Below, piece by piece: positions 23,383 to 32,637 of a DNA stretch of 64,000 nt; the first letter of the stretch is position 1; each line of letters opens with the position of its first letter. Position numbers and translations under genes: made by a program. Where the stretch lies: assembly GCF_003730195.1 (NCBI RefSeq), contig NZ_QWGG01000004.1, positions 1 to 64,000 on the forward strand, read 5' to 3'. The notes below the pieces were generated by a model. That model made no database searches. It worked only from the letters and a program-made list of their open reading frames with translations, and was not told the origin of the DNA. The stretch is from Halosimplex salinum. Lineage in GTDB: Archaea > Halobacteriota > Halobacteria > Halobacteriales > Haloarculaceae.

Positions 23383-23404
23383 GCCCACGCACCGCTCCGT
23401 GGGC
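23383..23404 (-). other. Stem-loop 3' of tRNA-Phe, island boundary region
   Basis: GCCCACG (23383-23389) and CGTGGGC (23398-23404) form a 7-bp stem about 20 nt beyond the tRNA-Phe 3' end. It may serve in tRNA 3' processing or termination, or be part of the attachment region where the low-GC island meets the high-GC chromosome. The rest of 23236-23424 shows nothing else. Confidence 0.35.
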
Positions 23405-23424
23405 ATTTGAACCGTGAGTATGAT

Positions 23425-23497
23425 GCCGCCTCCCGGATTTGAACCGGGGACAGCTCGATCTTCAGTCGAGTGCTCTCCCAGTCTGAGCTAAGGCGGC
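23425..23497 (-). tRNA. tRNA-Phe (GAA)
   Basis: On the minus strand the 73 nt fold as a full cloverleaf: acceptor GCCGCCT pairing with AGGCGGC, D-arm TTAGCTCAGACTGGGAGAGC, anticodon stem CTCGA/TCGAG with loop CTGAAGA (anticodon GAA), and T-arm CCGGTTCAAATCCGG. CCA is not encoded. Its 3' end faces the low-GC island on the left, which makes it the probable integration target. Confidence 0.95.
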
Positions 23498-23607
23498 GCG
23501 CCGTCGTGCGCATCTCCGACTGCGAGGAGGGGAGAAAAAAGGATTTCGAAAGCCCGCCCAGAGCGTTCGGTTCGTTGACCACACGTTACGGCGCCGTTCG
23601 GGCGCGC

Positions 23608-23727
23608 TCAGGGGAGGAAGAGGTCGGCGGCGTCGTACTCCTCGCCACAGTCTCCACAGACGTACGTCGTCCCGTCTTCGGTAGTGACGGTACCGCTACA
23701 CTTCGGACACGTCGAGCCGTCGATCAT
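23608..23727 (-). CDS. Small zinc-ribbon protein
   Basis: A 39-residue protein from the ATG at 23727. It carries two CxxC knuckles, CPKC near residue 6 and CGDC near residue 25, that would bind one zinc ion. Small one-zinc proteins of this type are common in haloarchaea and some affect biofilm or motility, but the role of this one is unknown. A longer frame upstream lacks a sensible start and composition. Confidence 0.7.
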   Translation of the reverse strand: MIDGSTCPKCSGTVTTEDGTTYVCGDCGEEYDAADLFLP

Positions 23728-23930
23728 GCAACCCGGTCTCTCCCCGGGACACAAAGCCCTTTCTGCTGTGTCGACGTCCGAAGCGGCCGTCGTCCGCGCT
23801 GTGCGGCCGATATCCCGCGATTCCGGGCGGTTGACCACGAAGTATTTGTCCGTGGCAGGCTTTGGACCGGTGAATGCATCGCTCGGAGTGGTCCGTGTCG
23901 CGTCGCCGCCTCCACTGCGCGGTCTGACCC

Positions 23931-26792
23931 GTGAGCGACGCCGACGAGCGATTCGAGTTCGCAGGCGACGCCCCGACCCGGGAGTACGGGTCGGTCGCGC
24001 TCGCGGTGGCCTGCGTGGTCGCGGCGGTCCTCGCGACGGCGCTGGTCCCCGCAGCGACGTCGGTCGGGCTCGGAGACGCGCCCGCGGAGTCGCTGGTGCC
24101 GCTCCCGCCCGGCGCGGAGGGGAGTTCCGGTGACGGGTCTGACGGGTCCGCCGGATCTGGTGCGGGGGCCGGGAACGGGTTCGGCGCGCTGAACGTCGGG
24201 GAAGAGACGTCGGTCGGCGGGTCGATCGGCGACGGTGACGGCAGTCCGTTCCGGTCGCAGGACACGGCGGTCCACTTCCAGGTGAGGAGCGAGGAGTCCA
24301 GTTACTGGCGGACGGGTGCGTACGATACGTACACTGGCCAGGGGTGGTCGCGGTCGGGGCCGAGCGACGCCACGTCGCCGATCGACGGCGAGCAGGTGCG
24401 ATACAGGGTGGAACTCGCGCAGTCGGCGCAGTCGGCGCCGACGGTGTGGCGGCCGACGAGTCTCGACGACGCCGAGGGACTCGAACTCACCGACGGTGGA
24501 CTGGCGCGGGCCGACGGGTCGCTGTCGGCGGGCGAGAGCTACGTCGGAGTGAGCCGGAAACCGCCGCGGGACCCGGAGCTACTGCGGGCGACGGGGCGCG
24601 ACTATCCCGACGCGATCGAGCGCAGATACACGGAGCTGCCGCCCAGTACCGCGGTGTCGCTCCGGCCGTTCACGAACAACGTCACCGACGGGGCGGACAA
24701 CCCCTACGAGACGGCGGTCCGGATCGAGGAGTGGCTGGAGACGAACAAGGAGTACTCGCTGAACGTCTCGGAGCCGTCGGGGGAGAACGTCGCCCGCGAG
24801 TTCGTCACGAAGATGGACGCCGGCTACTGCGAGTACTTCGCGACGGCGATGACGACGATGCTGCGCTCACAGGAGATTCCGGCCCGCTACGTCGTCGGGT
24901 ATTCGACGGGCCAGCAGGTCGGGGCAAACACCTTCCAGGTGCGGGGGATGAACGCCCACGCGTGGGTCGAGGTGTACTTCGAGGACGTCGGCTGGGTGCG
25001 CTTCGACCCGACGCCGGGGTCCGAGCGCCTCCAGCAGGAACAGGCGGCCTACGAGGACAGCGGCGCGCCCGGAACCTACGCGCCCCAGGAGAGCGGGAGC
25101 CCCGGGGAGACGTTCTCCCCCGACCCGGACGCGGAGAACGGCACCGAGACGGACTCCGGGACCGACGCCGCGACCCAGGACGGGCCGGTTGCGACGCCGC
25201 CGCCGACGCCCGAACGGCCGGGTGACGACGGCGAGGCGCGAACGCCGACCGAGCCGGGTCAGGAGCCGGCGAGCGCCTACGAGGTGTCGCTGAACCGGAC
25301 TGCGGTGCCCGGTGCGGTCGTCGAAGTGACTGTGCGAGCGGGCGCCCAGCCGGTCGTGGGAGCGCTCGTCGAGTTCGACGGACGGGGCGTGGGCCGGACG
25401 GACCGTGACGGGACGGTCGACGCCCGAGTGCCCTACACGGAAAATCTCACGATCTCGGTCACCGGCGGGAGCACGGTAGCGTCGGAGGCACCGGACGGCG
25501 GGGCGGCGAGTCTCTCGATGCCACAATCGGTACCGCCGCCCGACGCTGGCGTGCTGCTCGCCCACGCCCGGGCCGACAACACCACGCGGTCGTTTGCGGT
25601 CGAGACGGAGGCGTCGCTGTCGGTCTCCGGCGACGTCCGCACCGGGGAGACGGTTCTCGTCAGCGCGACGGTCGACGGCGTACCGGTCCGGAACGCGAGC
25701 GTGACGCTCGACGGCGAGCAGGTCGCGCGGACGAACGACGAAGGCCGAGCGCAGGTCTCGCTCCCGGACTCGACGGGGAACGTGACGCTCGCGGTCGTGC
25801 GCGACCCGGTCGCCGGCGAGCGGACGCTCCGACTCGACTCGCTGGCCGTGACGGCGGACCCGGTGTGGCCGCTGCCCGTCGCCGGTACGTCGGTCGAGGT
25901 CACCGCCCGACTGGGCAACGAGTCCGTCGCGGGCGTCCCCGTCAGCGTGGGCGGTGAACCGGTCGGCGAGACCGGCGTCGATGGTTCACTCGGGGCGGGG
26001 ATCCCGCTGGAGTCGTCGGTGTCGATCACCGCCTCGGTGGACGGTCAGACGGCCCGGACGACGGTCGCGAACCCGCTGGTCAACGCCGCTGGCGTCGCTG
26101 TCGCCGCCGCCGGACTGGTGGTGGGCGCAGCCGTCGCCCTCGGCGGTCAGTCGGTCGGATTGCGGGCGCTCCCAGGACGGCTCGCGGCGGTGCTACAGGC
26201 GCTGACCCGATGGATAGTTCGCGCGTTCGTGACCCTCGCCGTCGCGGCGGCTGTCCGGGTGGAACGGACGCTCGACCACCTCCACGCGTTCGTGACGGGC
26301 GAGCGCTCCTACGGGGATACGGCAGACGCGTTCCGTGGATGGATCGCGGCATGGCGGGCACGCCTTCGGGACGGAATCGGACGGTCCGGTCCAGCTGCTG
26401 GCGAGTCGGGCGAACCGGGGGCGGAATCCGGTGAGTCCGACGCGGCGCACGTGACGATCCGGGAGGCCTGGGGGCAGTTCCTCGGGCACGTCTCGGTCGG
26501 GCGACCGTGGACGAAGACGCCGGGCCAGCTGGCCGACCACGCGGTCGCCGCCGACGGACTGCCGGCGGGGGCGGTCGCGACGCTCCGGGACGAGTTCCGC
26601 GCCGTCGAGTACGGGCCACGGTCGCCGGACGACTCCGTTCCGGCGGTCGAAGCGGCCATCGACCGTATCGAGCGAGCGGCCGGCGAGGCGGGACAGAATC
26701 CCGGAGACGAAGCCGGTGACGACGGCGACCGCTCGGCGGAACCGGAACCGGAGTCAGAAAACGGAGCAGAGCAGGGAGCGGGTGGTGATTGA
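23931..26792 (+). CDS. Transglutaminase-like/DUF4129 membrane protein
   Basis: 953 residues from GTG 23931. A membrane helix at about 20-42 is followed by an extracellular domain containing the transglutaminase-like triad: Cys300 (GYCEYFATAM), His343 (NAHAWVEV) and an Asp near 360 (RFDPTPG). Low-complexity Thr/Pro/Glu spacing and two carboxypeptidase-regulatory-like beta domains follow, then a second helix near residue 710 and a cytoplasmic DUF4129 domain. It is a TgpA-related protein, probably acting at the cell surface. It heads a cluster with the DUF58 and MoxR genes, a widely conserved set of unknown purpose. Its stop overlaps the next gene (TGATG). Confidence 0.85.
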   Translation: MSDADERFEFAGDAPTREYGSVALAVACVVAAVLATALVPAATSVGLGDAPAESLVPLPPGAEGSSGDGSDGSAGSGAGAGNGFGALNVGEETSVGGSIGDGDGSPFRSQDTAVHFQVRSEESSYWRTGAYDTYTGQGWSRSGPSDATSPIDGEQVRYRVELAQSAQSAPTVWRPTSLDDAEGLELTDGGLARADGSLSAGESYVGVSRKPPRDPELLRATGRDYPDAIERRYTELPPSTAVSLRPFTNNVTDGADNPYETAVRIEEWLETNKEYSLNVSEPSGENVAREFVTKMDAGYCEYFATAMTTMLRSQEIPARYVVGYSTGQQVGANTFQVRGMNAHAWVEVYFEDVGWVRFDPTPGSERLQQEQAAYEDSGAPGTYAPQESGSPGETFSPDPDAENGTETDSGTDAATQDGPVATPPPTPERPGDDGEARTPTEPGQEPASAYEVSLNRTAVPGAVVEVTVRAGAQPVVGALVEFDGRGVGRTDRDGTVDARVPYTENLTISVTGGSTVASEAPDGGAASLSMPQSVPPPDAGVLLAHARADNTTRSFAVETEASLSVSGDVRTGETVLVSATVDGVPVRNASVTLDGEQVARTNDEGRAQVSLPDSTGNVTLAVVRDPVAGERTLRLDSLAVTADPVWPLPVAGTSVEVTARLGNESVAGVPVSVGGEPVGETGVDGSLGAGIPLESSVSITASVDGQTARTTVANPLVNAAGVAVAAAGLVVGAAVALGGQSVGLRALPGRLAAVLQALTRWIVRAFVTLAVAAAVRVERTLDHLHAFVTGERSYGDTADAFRGWIAAWRARLRDGIGRSGPAAGESGEPGAESGESDAAHVTIREAWGQFLGHVSVGRPWTKTPGQLADHAVAADGLPAGAVATLRDEFRAVEYGPRSPDDSVPAVEAAIDRIERAAGEAGQNPGDEAGDDGDRSAEPEPESENGAEQGAGGD

Positions 26793-27457
26793 TGCGCGGG
26801 GCGCTCCGCGGCGCGGTCGGCGCCGTCGGCGTTCTCGCGACCCTGCTGGGCGCGCTCGCGGTCGTGGCGCCGTCGTTCGTCGCGGACACGGAGCCGCTGG
26901 CGACGCTCGTCGGCGCTGCCTCGGGAGTGGGGCCCCGCGACCTCTTCTTCCTCGGAAGCGCCGCCGTCGGGCTCTACCTCGCCGGGTCGGTGTTGCAGTC
27001 ACCGGACGCCCGACTCCTCGCTGGCGACGCGGCGGCCAGCGAGCGATTCGACGGGGTCGTCGCCGACCCGCCGGAGTCGGTGACGGCGGCCGACCGGACG
27101 GTGACCGGGAACGCCTTCGACGTCGCGGTCGAGCGGGCCTGTGCGGGAGACGAGCGCGCGCTCGAACAGGTCCGCGAGCGCCTCCGGGCGCTCGCCGTCG
27201 CGCGCTTCACGCGCGCGGAACGGGACAGTGAGTCCGCGTCCCGGGCCGTCGCGGCCGGCGAGTGGACGGACGACCGGACCGCGGCCGCGTTCCTCTCGGA
27301 GGACGACGGCCCCTACCCGTCGATCTGGTCGCGACTTCGACTGTGGCTCGACGCTGAGACGGAACGCGAGCGCCGTATCCGGCGGACCGTCGAAGGGATC
27401 GACGCGCTCGGGGACACGCTGGGCGCGGGGAGCGAGGACGGGGGTGTAGAGCGGTGA
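26792..27457 (+). CDS. Small membrane protein (DUF7269-like, tentative)
   Basis: 221 residues. Two hydrophobic segments near the N-terminus (GAVGAVGVLATLLGALAVVA and DLFFLGSAAVGLYLAGSVL) are followed by a charged cytoplasmic helical region with a conserved-looking WSRLRLWLDAETERERR stretch. It lies between the transglutaminase and DUF58 genes with overlapping stop/start codons at both ends, so it is surely part of the same operon. By position and size it fits the haloarchaeal DUF7269 family; that name is from memory and not checked. The function is unknown. Confidence 0.75.
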   Translation: MRGALRGAVGAVGVLATLLGALAVVAPSFVADTEPLATLVGAASGVGPRDLFFLGSAAVGLYLAGSVLQSPDARLLAGDAAASERFDGVVADPPESVTAADRTVTGNAFDVAVERACAGDERALEQVRERLRALAVARFTRAERDSESASRAVAAGEWTDDRTAAAFLSEDDGPYPSIWSRLRLWLDAETERERRIRRTVEGIDALGDTLGAGSEDGGVER

Positions 27458-28926
27458 GTTACGAGCGCGTCTCTCGCTGGCGGGTCGGGGCCATCGCCGC
27501 GGCGACGCTGGTCGCGCTCGGTCTGCTGTACGCGTCGCCGCTCCTGCTGGCGGCGACGGTGATACCGCTCGGGTACGTCGTCTACGGCTCGCTCTCGACG
27601 GTTTCGCCGGAGGCGGCCGTCAGGTTCGACCGCTCGTTCGAGACGGCGACCCCGCCTCCCGGCGAGGCCGTGACGGTCCGGCTCACCGTCGAGAACGACT
27701 CGGCCGCGACGCTGCCGGACCTCCGCGTGGTCGACGGTGTCCCGGACGACCTGGCCGTCGTCGAGGGCACGCCCCGGGGCTGCTTCGCGCTCCGACCGGG
27801 CGAGTCGGCGACGGTTACGTACGACGTGGTGGCCAGACGCGGCGACTTCCAGTTCGCCGACCCGCTCGTGCGACTGCGACCGCTCTCGGCCGGCCGGGTC
27901 GTCACGGAGACGGTTCCGGCGGCGGGCGAGACGACGCTCTCCTCGCTGGACCCCGTGTCGGCCGCGCCCGTCGGGTCGGTGACGACGGCGCGGACGGGGA
28001 CACACCCCGTCGACAGCGGCGGCGAGGGCCTCGAATTCCGGTCGACTCGCGAGTACCGGCCGGGCGACTCGATCAACCGGATCCACTGGCGGCGCTTCGC
28101 GAGGACCGGGGAGCTGACGACCGTCTCGTTCCGTGAAGAGCAGGCGATACGGGTGGTCGTGGTCGTCGACGCCCGGCCGGTCGGCCGAGTCAGGCCCCGT
28201 GCCGGGACCCCGACGGCGGCGTCGCTCGCGGGCTACGCGAGCGAGCGGATCTACGAGACGCTCGCCGAGGAGAACGTGACGACGAGCCTCGCGGCGTTCG
28301 GCGTCGACGGGGCCGACCCCTCGGTACCGACCGGCGCCGGCCCAGTGCCCTGGGTCGACGGCGAGCGCGCGAACGCGACGGCGGTCGCACGGACCGTCTT
28401 CGAGGCCGTCCGACAGGTCGCCGACGACTCCGACGGGGAGGCGGGCGTCGGCGGTCGGGGCGACGGGACGCGGCGGGCGACCGACGCTCCCTCGGTCGGT
28501 GGACGAGGGCGACCGACGGGCACGGGTGCGACTGCCGATGGACAGGGCGCGTCGGAGCCGGCGCCCGCCGGGGCGGCGAGTCCCCCGGAGGCGCCCGCGC
28601 CGGACGGCGGCGCCGACGACGTTCGGATGCTGCTCTCGCAGTTCCCGGGGACGGCACGCGTCCTCTTCGTGACGCCGCTGCTCGACGACTGGCCCGTCTC
28701 GTTCGTCCGGCGGCTCCGCCGGCGCGACTACCCGGTGACCGTCCTCAGTCCCGACGGGACCGGCTCGGACTCCATCGGCGGGACGGTCGTGGCGCGCGAA
28801 CGCGACGTCCGCCTCGCCGACCTGTCCGCGACCGGCGCGACGGCCGTCGACTGGGACCGCACGGAGTCGATCGAGGTCGCACTCTCCGCGGCGCTCTCGA
28901 ACCTGTCCGGGGGGCCCCATGACTGA
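27454..28926 (+). CDS. DUF58 domain protein
   Basis: 490 residues from GTG 27454. Two N-terminal membrane helices (residues 8-48), an immunoglobulin-like beta region, and then the DUF58 core with GEGLEFRSTREYRPGDS and INRIHWRRFART. A Gly/Ala/Pro-rich insertion (about 330-390) precedes the von Willebrand-like C-terminal part, where the typical VVDARP strand and FVTPLLDDWP are seen. DUF58 proteins occur with MoxR AAA+ ATPases and are thought to be their substrates or partners in assembling surface complexes. The MoxR gene is 1.7 kb downstream on the other strand. Confidence 0.85.
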   Translation: MSYERVSRWRVGAIAAATLVALGLLYASPLLLAATVIPLGYVVYGSLSTVSPEAAVRFDRSFETATPPPGEAVTVRLTVENDSAATLPDLRVVDGVPDDLAVVEGTPRGCFALRPGESATVTYDVVARRGDFQFADPLVRLRPLSAGRVVTETVPAAGETTLSSLDPVSAAPVGSVTTARTGTHPVDSGGEGLEFRSTREYRPGDSINRIHWRRFARTGELTTVSFREEQAIRVVVVVDARPVGRVRPRAGTPTAASLAGYASERIYETLAEENVTTSLAAFGVDGADPSVPTGAGPVPWVDGERANATAVARTVFEAVRQVADDSDGEAGVGGRGDGTRRATDAPSVGGRGRPTGTGATADGQGASEPAPAGAASPPEAPAPDGGADDVRMLLSQFPGTARVLFVTPLLDDWPVSFVRRLRRRDYPVTVLSPDGTGSDSIGGTVVARERDVRLADLSATGATAVDWDRTESIEVALSAALSNLSGGPHD

Positions 28927-30598
28927 CCGACCGGCCCAGGGCGAGGCGGACGAGCGCCCGTCCAGTCCGCTCGCGAAGAGCGACGCTACCGCGGGAGCGT
29001 CCGCGTTCGAGCGCCCGTCGCGAGTGAGCGCTGCGATAGTCCTCGTGGTGTCGATGGTGGCCGCGGTCGCGTTGATGGCGCAGGTGGGGCCGACGCTGTC
29101 GGTCGTGGTCGCGGTGGTCGACGCGGCGGCGTTCGCCGGGAGCCTGTGGCTCGTCGGTCGCGACCGGTGGCGCACGCTGGCGACGACGACTGCCGGCGTG
29201 CTCGCGCTGTTCGTCGGCGCGGGCTTCGCGTTCGCGGTCGGCTACACGTTCCTCGCCCTCGTCGCGTCGCTGTTCCCCGTCGCGTCGATCGACCAGATCC
29301 GGCCGCGCGGACTCAGGATCGTCAGCGCGTCGCTCGTCGTCCTCGGCGGGACCGTCGCCGCGGTCGGCGCTCTCTCGACGCTGTCGGACGCTCTCCACCC
29401 GGAGCGAGCGTGGGCACACGCGAAGCTCACGGTGAAGACGTTCGTCGTCCCGCTGCTGGTCGCCGCGCTCGTGTTGCTGTCGACGCTCCTCGACCGACTC
29501 GGCGAGACCGGCGACACGCCGGTGCTCGGCGGGCCCGCCGACGCGCTCGGCGGCGTACTCGACGCCTTCCTCTCGCCGGTCCCCGGGCGCACGCATCTGC
29601 TCACCTTCTCGCTGCTCCTCGGGGCGGCCGCGGTAGCGGTCGCTCGCGGCGTCCGGTCGCTCCCCGCTGAAGAGCTGTCGACGCCGCGAACGGACGACCG
29701 CGTCGAGCGAGCGCTCGAATCCGTTCGTGCCGCCGCTCGGCGGATCGCCGTCGTCACCGCGTTCGTTCTCCCGGTGACGCTGGTCGAAGTCGTCGTCCAG
29801 CCCGCGGACCTGCGAGCGCTCGTCACGCCGCCGGTGTACGGGCTCCTCACCGCAGTGACCGCCAGCGGCGTCCTCCGTCTCCTGCTCGTCGGGGCCGTCG
29901 TCCTCGGCGGCGGCGCGGTCGCGACGACCGTCCTGCTCCGCCGAACGGTTCGGACGGAGGCGCGGGACGTGGCGCTCGCGCTGACGCCGTTCCTCGGTGG
30001 CGCGACGGTCGTCGCGCTCGCCGTCGCGCTTCACGGGGCCGTCCTCCCGCCGACGCTGGAGTTCGTCACGGCCGCCCTCCCCGGGGAGTTCGCGACCGCG
30101 TTCTCCCGCCAGTCCGGCGCGATCGTCGAGTTCTACGGGTCGCTCGCGGTCGTCGTCACCGTCGCCGCGATGCTCGTCGGGATGACCGCTCTGCTCTCGC
30201 TCACTCTCGCGCTGGTGTCGGCGGTCGGCGCGCTCCCGGAGACGGCGCCCGCGCCGGCGCTGGCCGCCGCCGGGACGTTCGTCGCCGCCGCCTTCGCCGC
30301 CGGTGCGGGCGTCGGCGCACCGCTCGTCCTCGGCGGCCTCGTCGCCAGCATCGTCGTCTGGGACGCCGGCGAGTTCGGCGCCACGCTCGGCCGTGAGATC
30401 GGTCCGAGCGCCGACACCACCGGCCCGGAGTTCGTCCACGTCGGCGCCTCCGTCGCAGTCGGCGCGCTCGGTGCGCTCGGCGCGGTCGCGGTCCACCGAG
30501 TCTCCACGGCAGCGACGCTCACGGACGTGACTACGATTCCCTTCGCCCTCGCCGTCGTCGTCGCCGGCCTGCTCCTCCTCGTCGTCGCGCTCCGGTGA
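28919..30598 (+). CDS. Polytopic membrane protein of the DUF58 cluster (DUF7519-like, tentative)
   Basis: 559 residues with about 12-13 predicted membrane helices after a charged 35-residue N-terminus. It starts 8 nt before the DUF58 stop, so it is translated in the same operon. No transporter or enzyme motif is visible. The same DUF58-then-polytopic-protein arrangement recurs at the right end of the window (62404-63861), suggesting the pair works together. The family name DUF7519 is recalled from haloarchaeal annotations, not verified. A 583-residue frame on the opposite strand is a GC artefact. Confidence 0.75.
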   Translation: MTDRPAQGEADERPSSPLAKSDATAGASAFERPSRVSAAIVLVVSMVAAVALMAQVGPTLSVVVAVVDAAAFAGSLWLVGRDRWRTLATTTAGVLALFVGAGFAFAVGYTFLALVASLFPVASIDQIRPRGLRIVSASLVVLGGTVAAVGALSTLSDALHPERAWAHAKLTVKTFVVPLLVAALVLLSTLLDRLGETGDTPVLGGPADALGGVLDAFLSPVPGRTHLLTFSLLLGAAAVAVARGVRSLPAEELSTPRTDDRVERALESVRAAARRIAVVTAFVLPVTLVEVVVQPADLRALVTPPVYGLLTAVTASGVLRLLLVGAVVLGGGAVATTVLLRRTVRTEARDVALALTPFLGGATVVALAVALHGAVLPPTLEFVTAALPGEFATAFSRQSGAIVEFYGSLAVVVTVAAMLVGMTALLSLTLALVSAVGALPETAPAPALAAAGTFVAAAFAAGAGVGAPLVLGGLVASIVVWDAGEFGATLGREIGPSADTTGPEFVHVGASVAVGALGALGAVAVHRVSTAATLTDVTTIPFALAVVVAGLLLLVVALR

Positions 30599-30653
30599 GG
30601 GGTCTGTCAGCCCTCACTCGGTCGCTCCGCCGCTCCGCCCTGTGCCCGTGAGC

Positions 30654-31610
30654 CTACCGTTCGTCGACGGCCGGCACGGCCACGCTGTCGAGCACGTCGT
30701 CGACGACGGACGCCGGGTCGGCGCCGCGGACGCTCGCCTCCGTCGTCAGCACGAGTCGGTGTGCGAACGTCGGGTGGACGACGCGCCGGACGTCCTCGGG
30801 GACGACGTACCCTCGCCCCTCGATGACGGCCGCGGCCCGCGCGGCCTCGAAGAGTCGCTGGACGCCGCGGGGCGAGACGCCCACGTCGACGCGGTCGTCT
30901 TCGCGCGTCGCCCGGCCGAGTTCCACCACGTAGTCCCGCAGTTTCCCGTCCACGGAGACGGTCTCGGGCACCGCCTGGAGCGCCCGCACCGTCTCGAGGT
31001 CGACCACCGGGTCGACGCTCGGCGACTGCGACGTGCGGTCGGCGCGGCGGTCGATGAGCGTCCGCTCGTCGTCGTAGCCCGGATACCCCATCGCGAGTTT
31101 GAACACGAACCGGTCGCGCTGTGCCTCGGGCAGGCCGAACGTGCCCTCCTGTTCGATCGGGTTCTGCGTCGCGATGACGAAGAAGGGGTCAGGGAGCGCG
31201 GTGGTCTCGCCGTCGACCGTCACCTGTCCCTCCCCCATCGCCTCCAGCAGCGCGGCCTGCGTCTTCGGCGGCGCGCGGTTGATCTCGTCGGCCAGCACGA
31301 CGTTCGCGAACACCGGCCCGGGGACGAACTCGAACTCCCCGGACCCCTCGTTGTAGACGTTCGAACCGGTGATGTCGGAGGGGAGCAGGTCGGGCGTGAA
31401 CTGGACGCGCGAGAAGGACAGGTCCAGCGCGCTGGCGAATGAGTGTGCGGTCAGCGTCTTCCCCGTCCCGGGGACGTCCTCGAGCAGCACGTGCCCCTGT
31501 GCGAGCACGCCCGTCAGGACGCTCTCCAGGAAGCGGTCCTCGGCGATGACCGCCTCGCCGACGGCGTCGAGAATCCGCCGACAGGTGGCCCCGGCCTCGT
31601 CGTAATCCAT
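30654..31610 (-). CDS. MoxR-family AAA+ ATPase
   Basis: 318 residues from ATG 31610. Walker A DVPGTGKTLTA, Walker B VLADEINRAPPK and the sensor region VIATQNPIEQEGTFGLPEAQ are all typical of MoxR. A winged or lid domain with RGVQRLFEAARA ends the protein. MoxR ATPases act as chaperones that insert cofactors or assemble complexes together with VWA/DUF58 proteins. This one converges with the DUF58 operon, and a longer upstream frame is not preferred because an AACATTT element lies about 30 nt before this ATG. Confidence 0.92.
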   Translation of the reverse strand: MDYDEAGATCRRILDAVGEAVIAEDRFLESVLTGVLAQGHVLLEDVPGTGKTLTAHSFASALDLSFSRVQFTPDLLPSDITGSNVYNEGSGEFEFVPGPVFANVVLADEINRAPPKTQAALLEAMGEGQVTVDGETTALPDPFFVIATQNPIEQEGTFGLPEAQRDRFVFKLAMGYPGYDDERTLIDRRADRTSQSPSVDPVVDLETVRALQAVPETVSVDGKLRDYVVELGRATREDDRVDVGVSPRGVQRLFEAARAAAVIEGRGYVVPEDVRRVVHPTFAHRLVLTTEASVRGADPASVVDDVLDSVAVPAVDER

Positions 31611-31707
31611 ACTCGCGTTCCGGGACGGCCCGACCAAATGTTTTCGGCCTCTGGATCTGACGAGTCGACGAGAGTCACTGCAGCCGCTGAGTCGAACGAG
31701 CCCGCTA

Positions 31708-31972
31708 ACAGCGTGAAAGCCCCCGTGCTCTGCGGTCCCGGGCCTCGCTGCGCGCTTCACTCGCTACGCTCGTTGCAGTGCTTGTGTCGGCCGGGTTCCC
31801 GCAGAGCACGGCCCCTTTCATTCCCGCCCACACAGACTGATCACACAGCCGATGCGGGTGGGAATGAAAGGGGCGACCCGTTCGACCCGGCCCGGACGAA
31901 GCAAGCACGTGAACGGAGTGAGTGCGCGCAGCGAGGCCCGGACGGTCGAACGGGTCGGGGCTTTCACGCTGT
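31708..31972. repeat. Large nested inverted repeat, intergenic
   Basis: A 265-nt imperfect palindrome lies in the 430-nt gap between the MoxR and DUF447 genes. The outer arms are a perfect 16-bp match (31708-31723 and 31957-31972); middle arms pair around GCCTCGCTGCGCGC (31742-31755 with 31925-31938); inner arms 31811-31829 and 31856-31874 match with one mismatch. Each half also folds on itself by other sequences: GTGCTCTGCGG/CCGCAGAGCAC on the left and GACCCGTTCGAC/GTCGAACGGGTC on the right. So one long hairpin or two separate hairpins can form. No ORF in it is convincing. Confidence 0.8.
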
Positions 31973-32040
31973 TCGTAGTACCACGAGCGTCTGCGTTCGC
32001 GGTCAGGTCTACGTGTATCGAGCGTCGACTCGACGGTCCA

Positions 32041-32637
32041 CTACCACTCTGCGTCGACCAGGTCGTCGAGCCGGTCGAACGCGATACGCTCGCGCTCGCC
32101 GCCGCAGGATTCGACGACGCCCTCGAAGTACGCCAGCCGCTCCAGCAACTCCTGCCGGTCGAACCCGGCCACGTCGAGTCGCGAAGCGGCCACGGTCGCC
32201 TCCACCACTGCGTAGAACCCGCGATTCGTCGTGGGAACGACCCGCCGTTCGACGCCGCTGTCGACCGGTTCGAGGTCCCAGGTGACGATCTCTGTGTCTC
32301 CCTCGTGGGAACTCCCGGCACGCTCGACCTCCACTTCGACCCAGGCGTCGGCGCTGTCGAGAACGGCGTCGTCCTCCTCGCGGATCGCGAGCGCGGCCTC
32401 GACGAAGTCGACGGGGTCGCGCGTGAACTGGACGTAGCCGCCGCCGCGCTCGCGGAAGTTCCGCCAGGTGCGCGTCCGGCCGTACGTCTTCGCCGTGACG
32501 GGGTCGCCGGCGTGGAGGCCGAGCGCGGCGACGTTCCAGCGGTCGTTCGGGCCGAGCGTGGTGACGACGGATTCGGTCACTCCCGAGAGGGTCACGGGCC
32601 ACTCCCCGCTGGCCTCTTGCTCGGAATCACCGCTCAT
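32041..32637 (-). CDS. DUF447 family protein
   Basis: 198 residues matching the archaeal DUF447 family, with TVTTLGPNDRWNVAALG-like flavin-reductase-type split-barrel start (here VVTTLGPNDRWNVAALGL), RTRTWRNFRERG and YVQFTRDPVDFVEAAL. The family has a split beta-barrel fold related to FMN-binding proteins and is often linked to pterin or C1-carrier genes. It is the last gene of a four-gene operon; its ATG overlaps the stop of the CitG-like gene by 4 nt. The precise reaction is unknown. Confidence 0.8.
   Translation of the reverse strand: MSGDSEQEASGEWPVTLSGVTESVVTTLGPNDRWNVAALGLHAGDPVTAKTYGRTRTWRNFRERGGGYVQFTRDPVDFVEAALAIREEDDAVLDSADAWVEVEVERAGSSHEGDTEIVTWDLEPVDSGVERRVVPTTNRGFYAVVEATVAASRLDVAGFDRQELLERLAYFEGVVESCGGERERIAFDRLDDLVDAEW

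Noticed and set aside
23696-24275. Minus-strand ORFs of 183-189 residues over the transglutaminase N-terminus
   Set aside because: They overlap the zinc-ribbon gene and a membrane-helix coding region; Pro/Arg low complexity indicates shadow frames.
27313-29175. 620-residue minus-strand ORF
   Set aside because: Antisense to the DUF58 gene; low-complexity Arg/Asp content.
28745-30496. 583-residue minus-strand ORF
   Set aside because: Arg/Glu-rich low-complexity shadow of the polytopic membrane gene on the plus strand, typical of high-GC haloarchaeal antisense frames.
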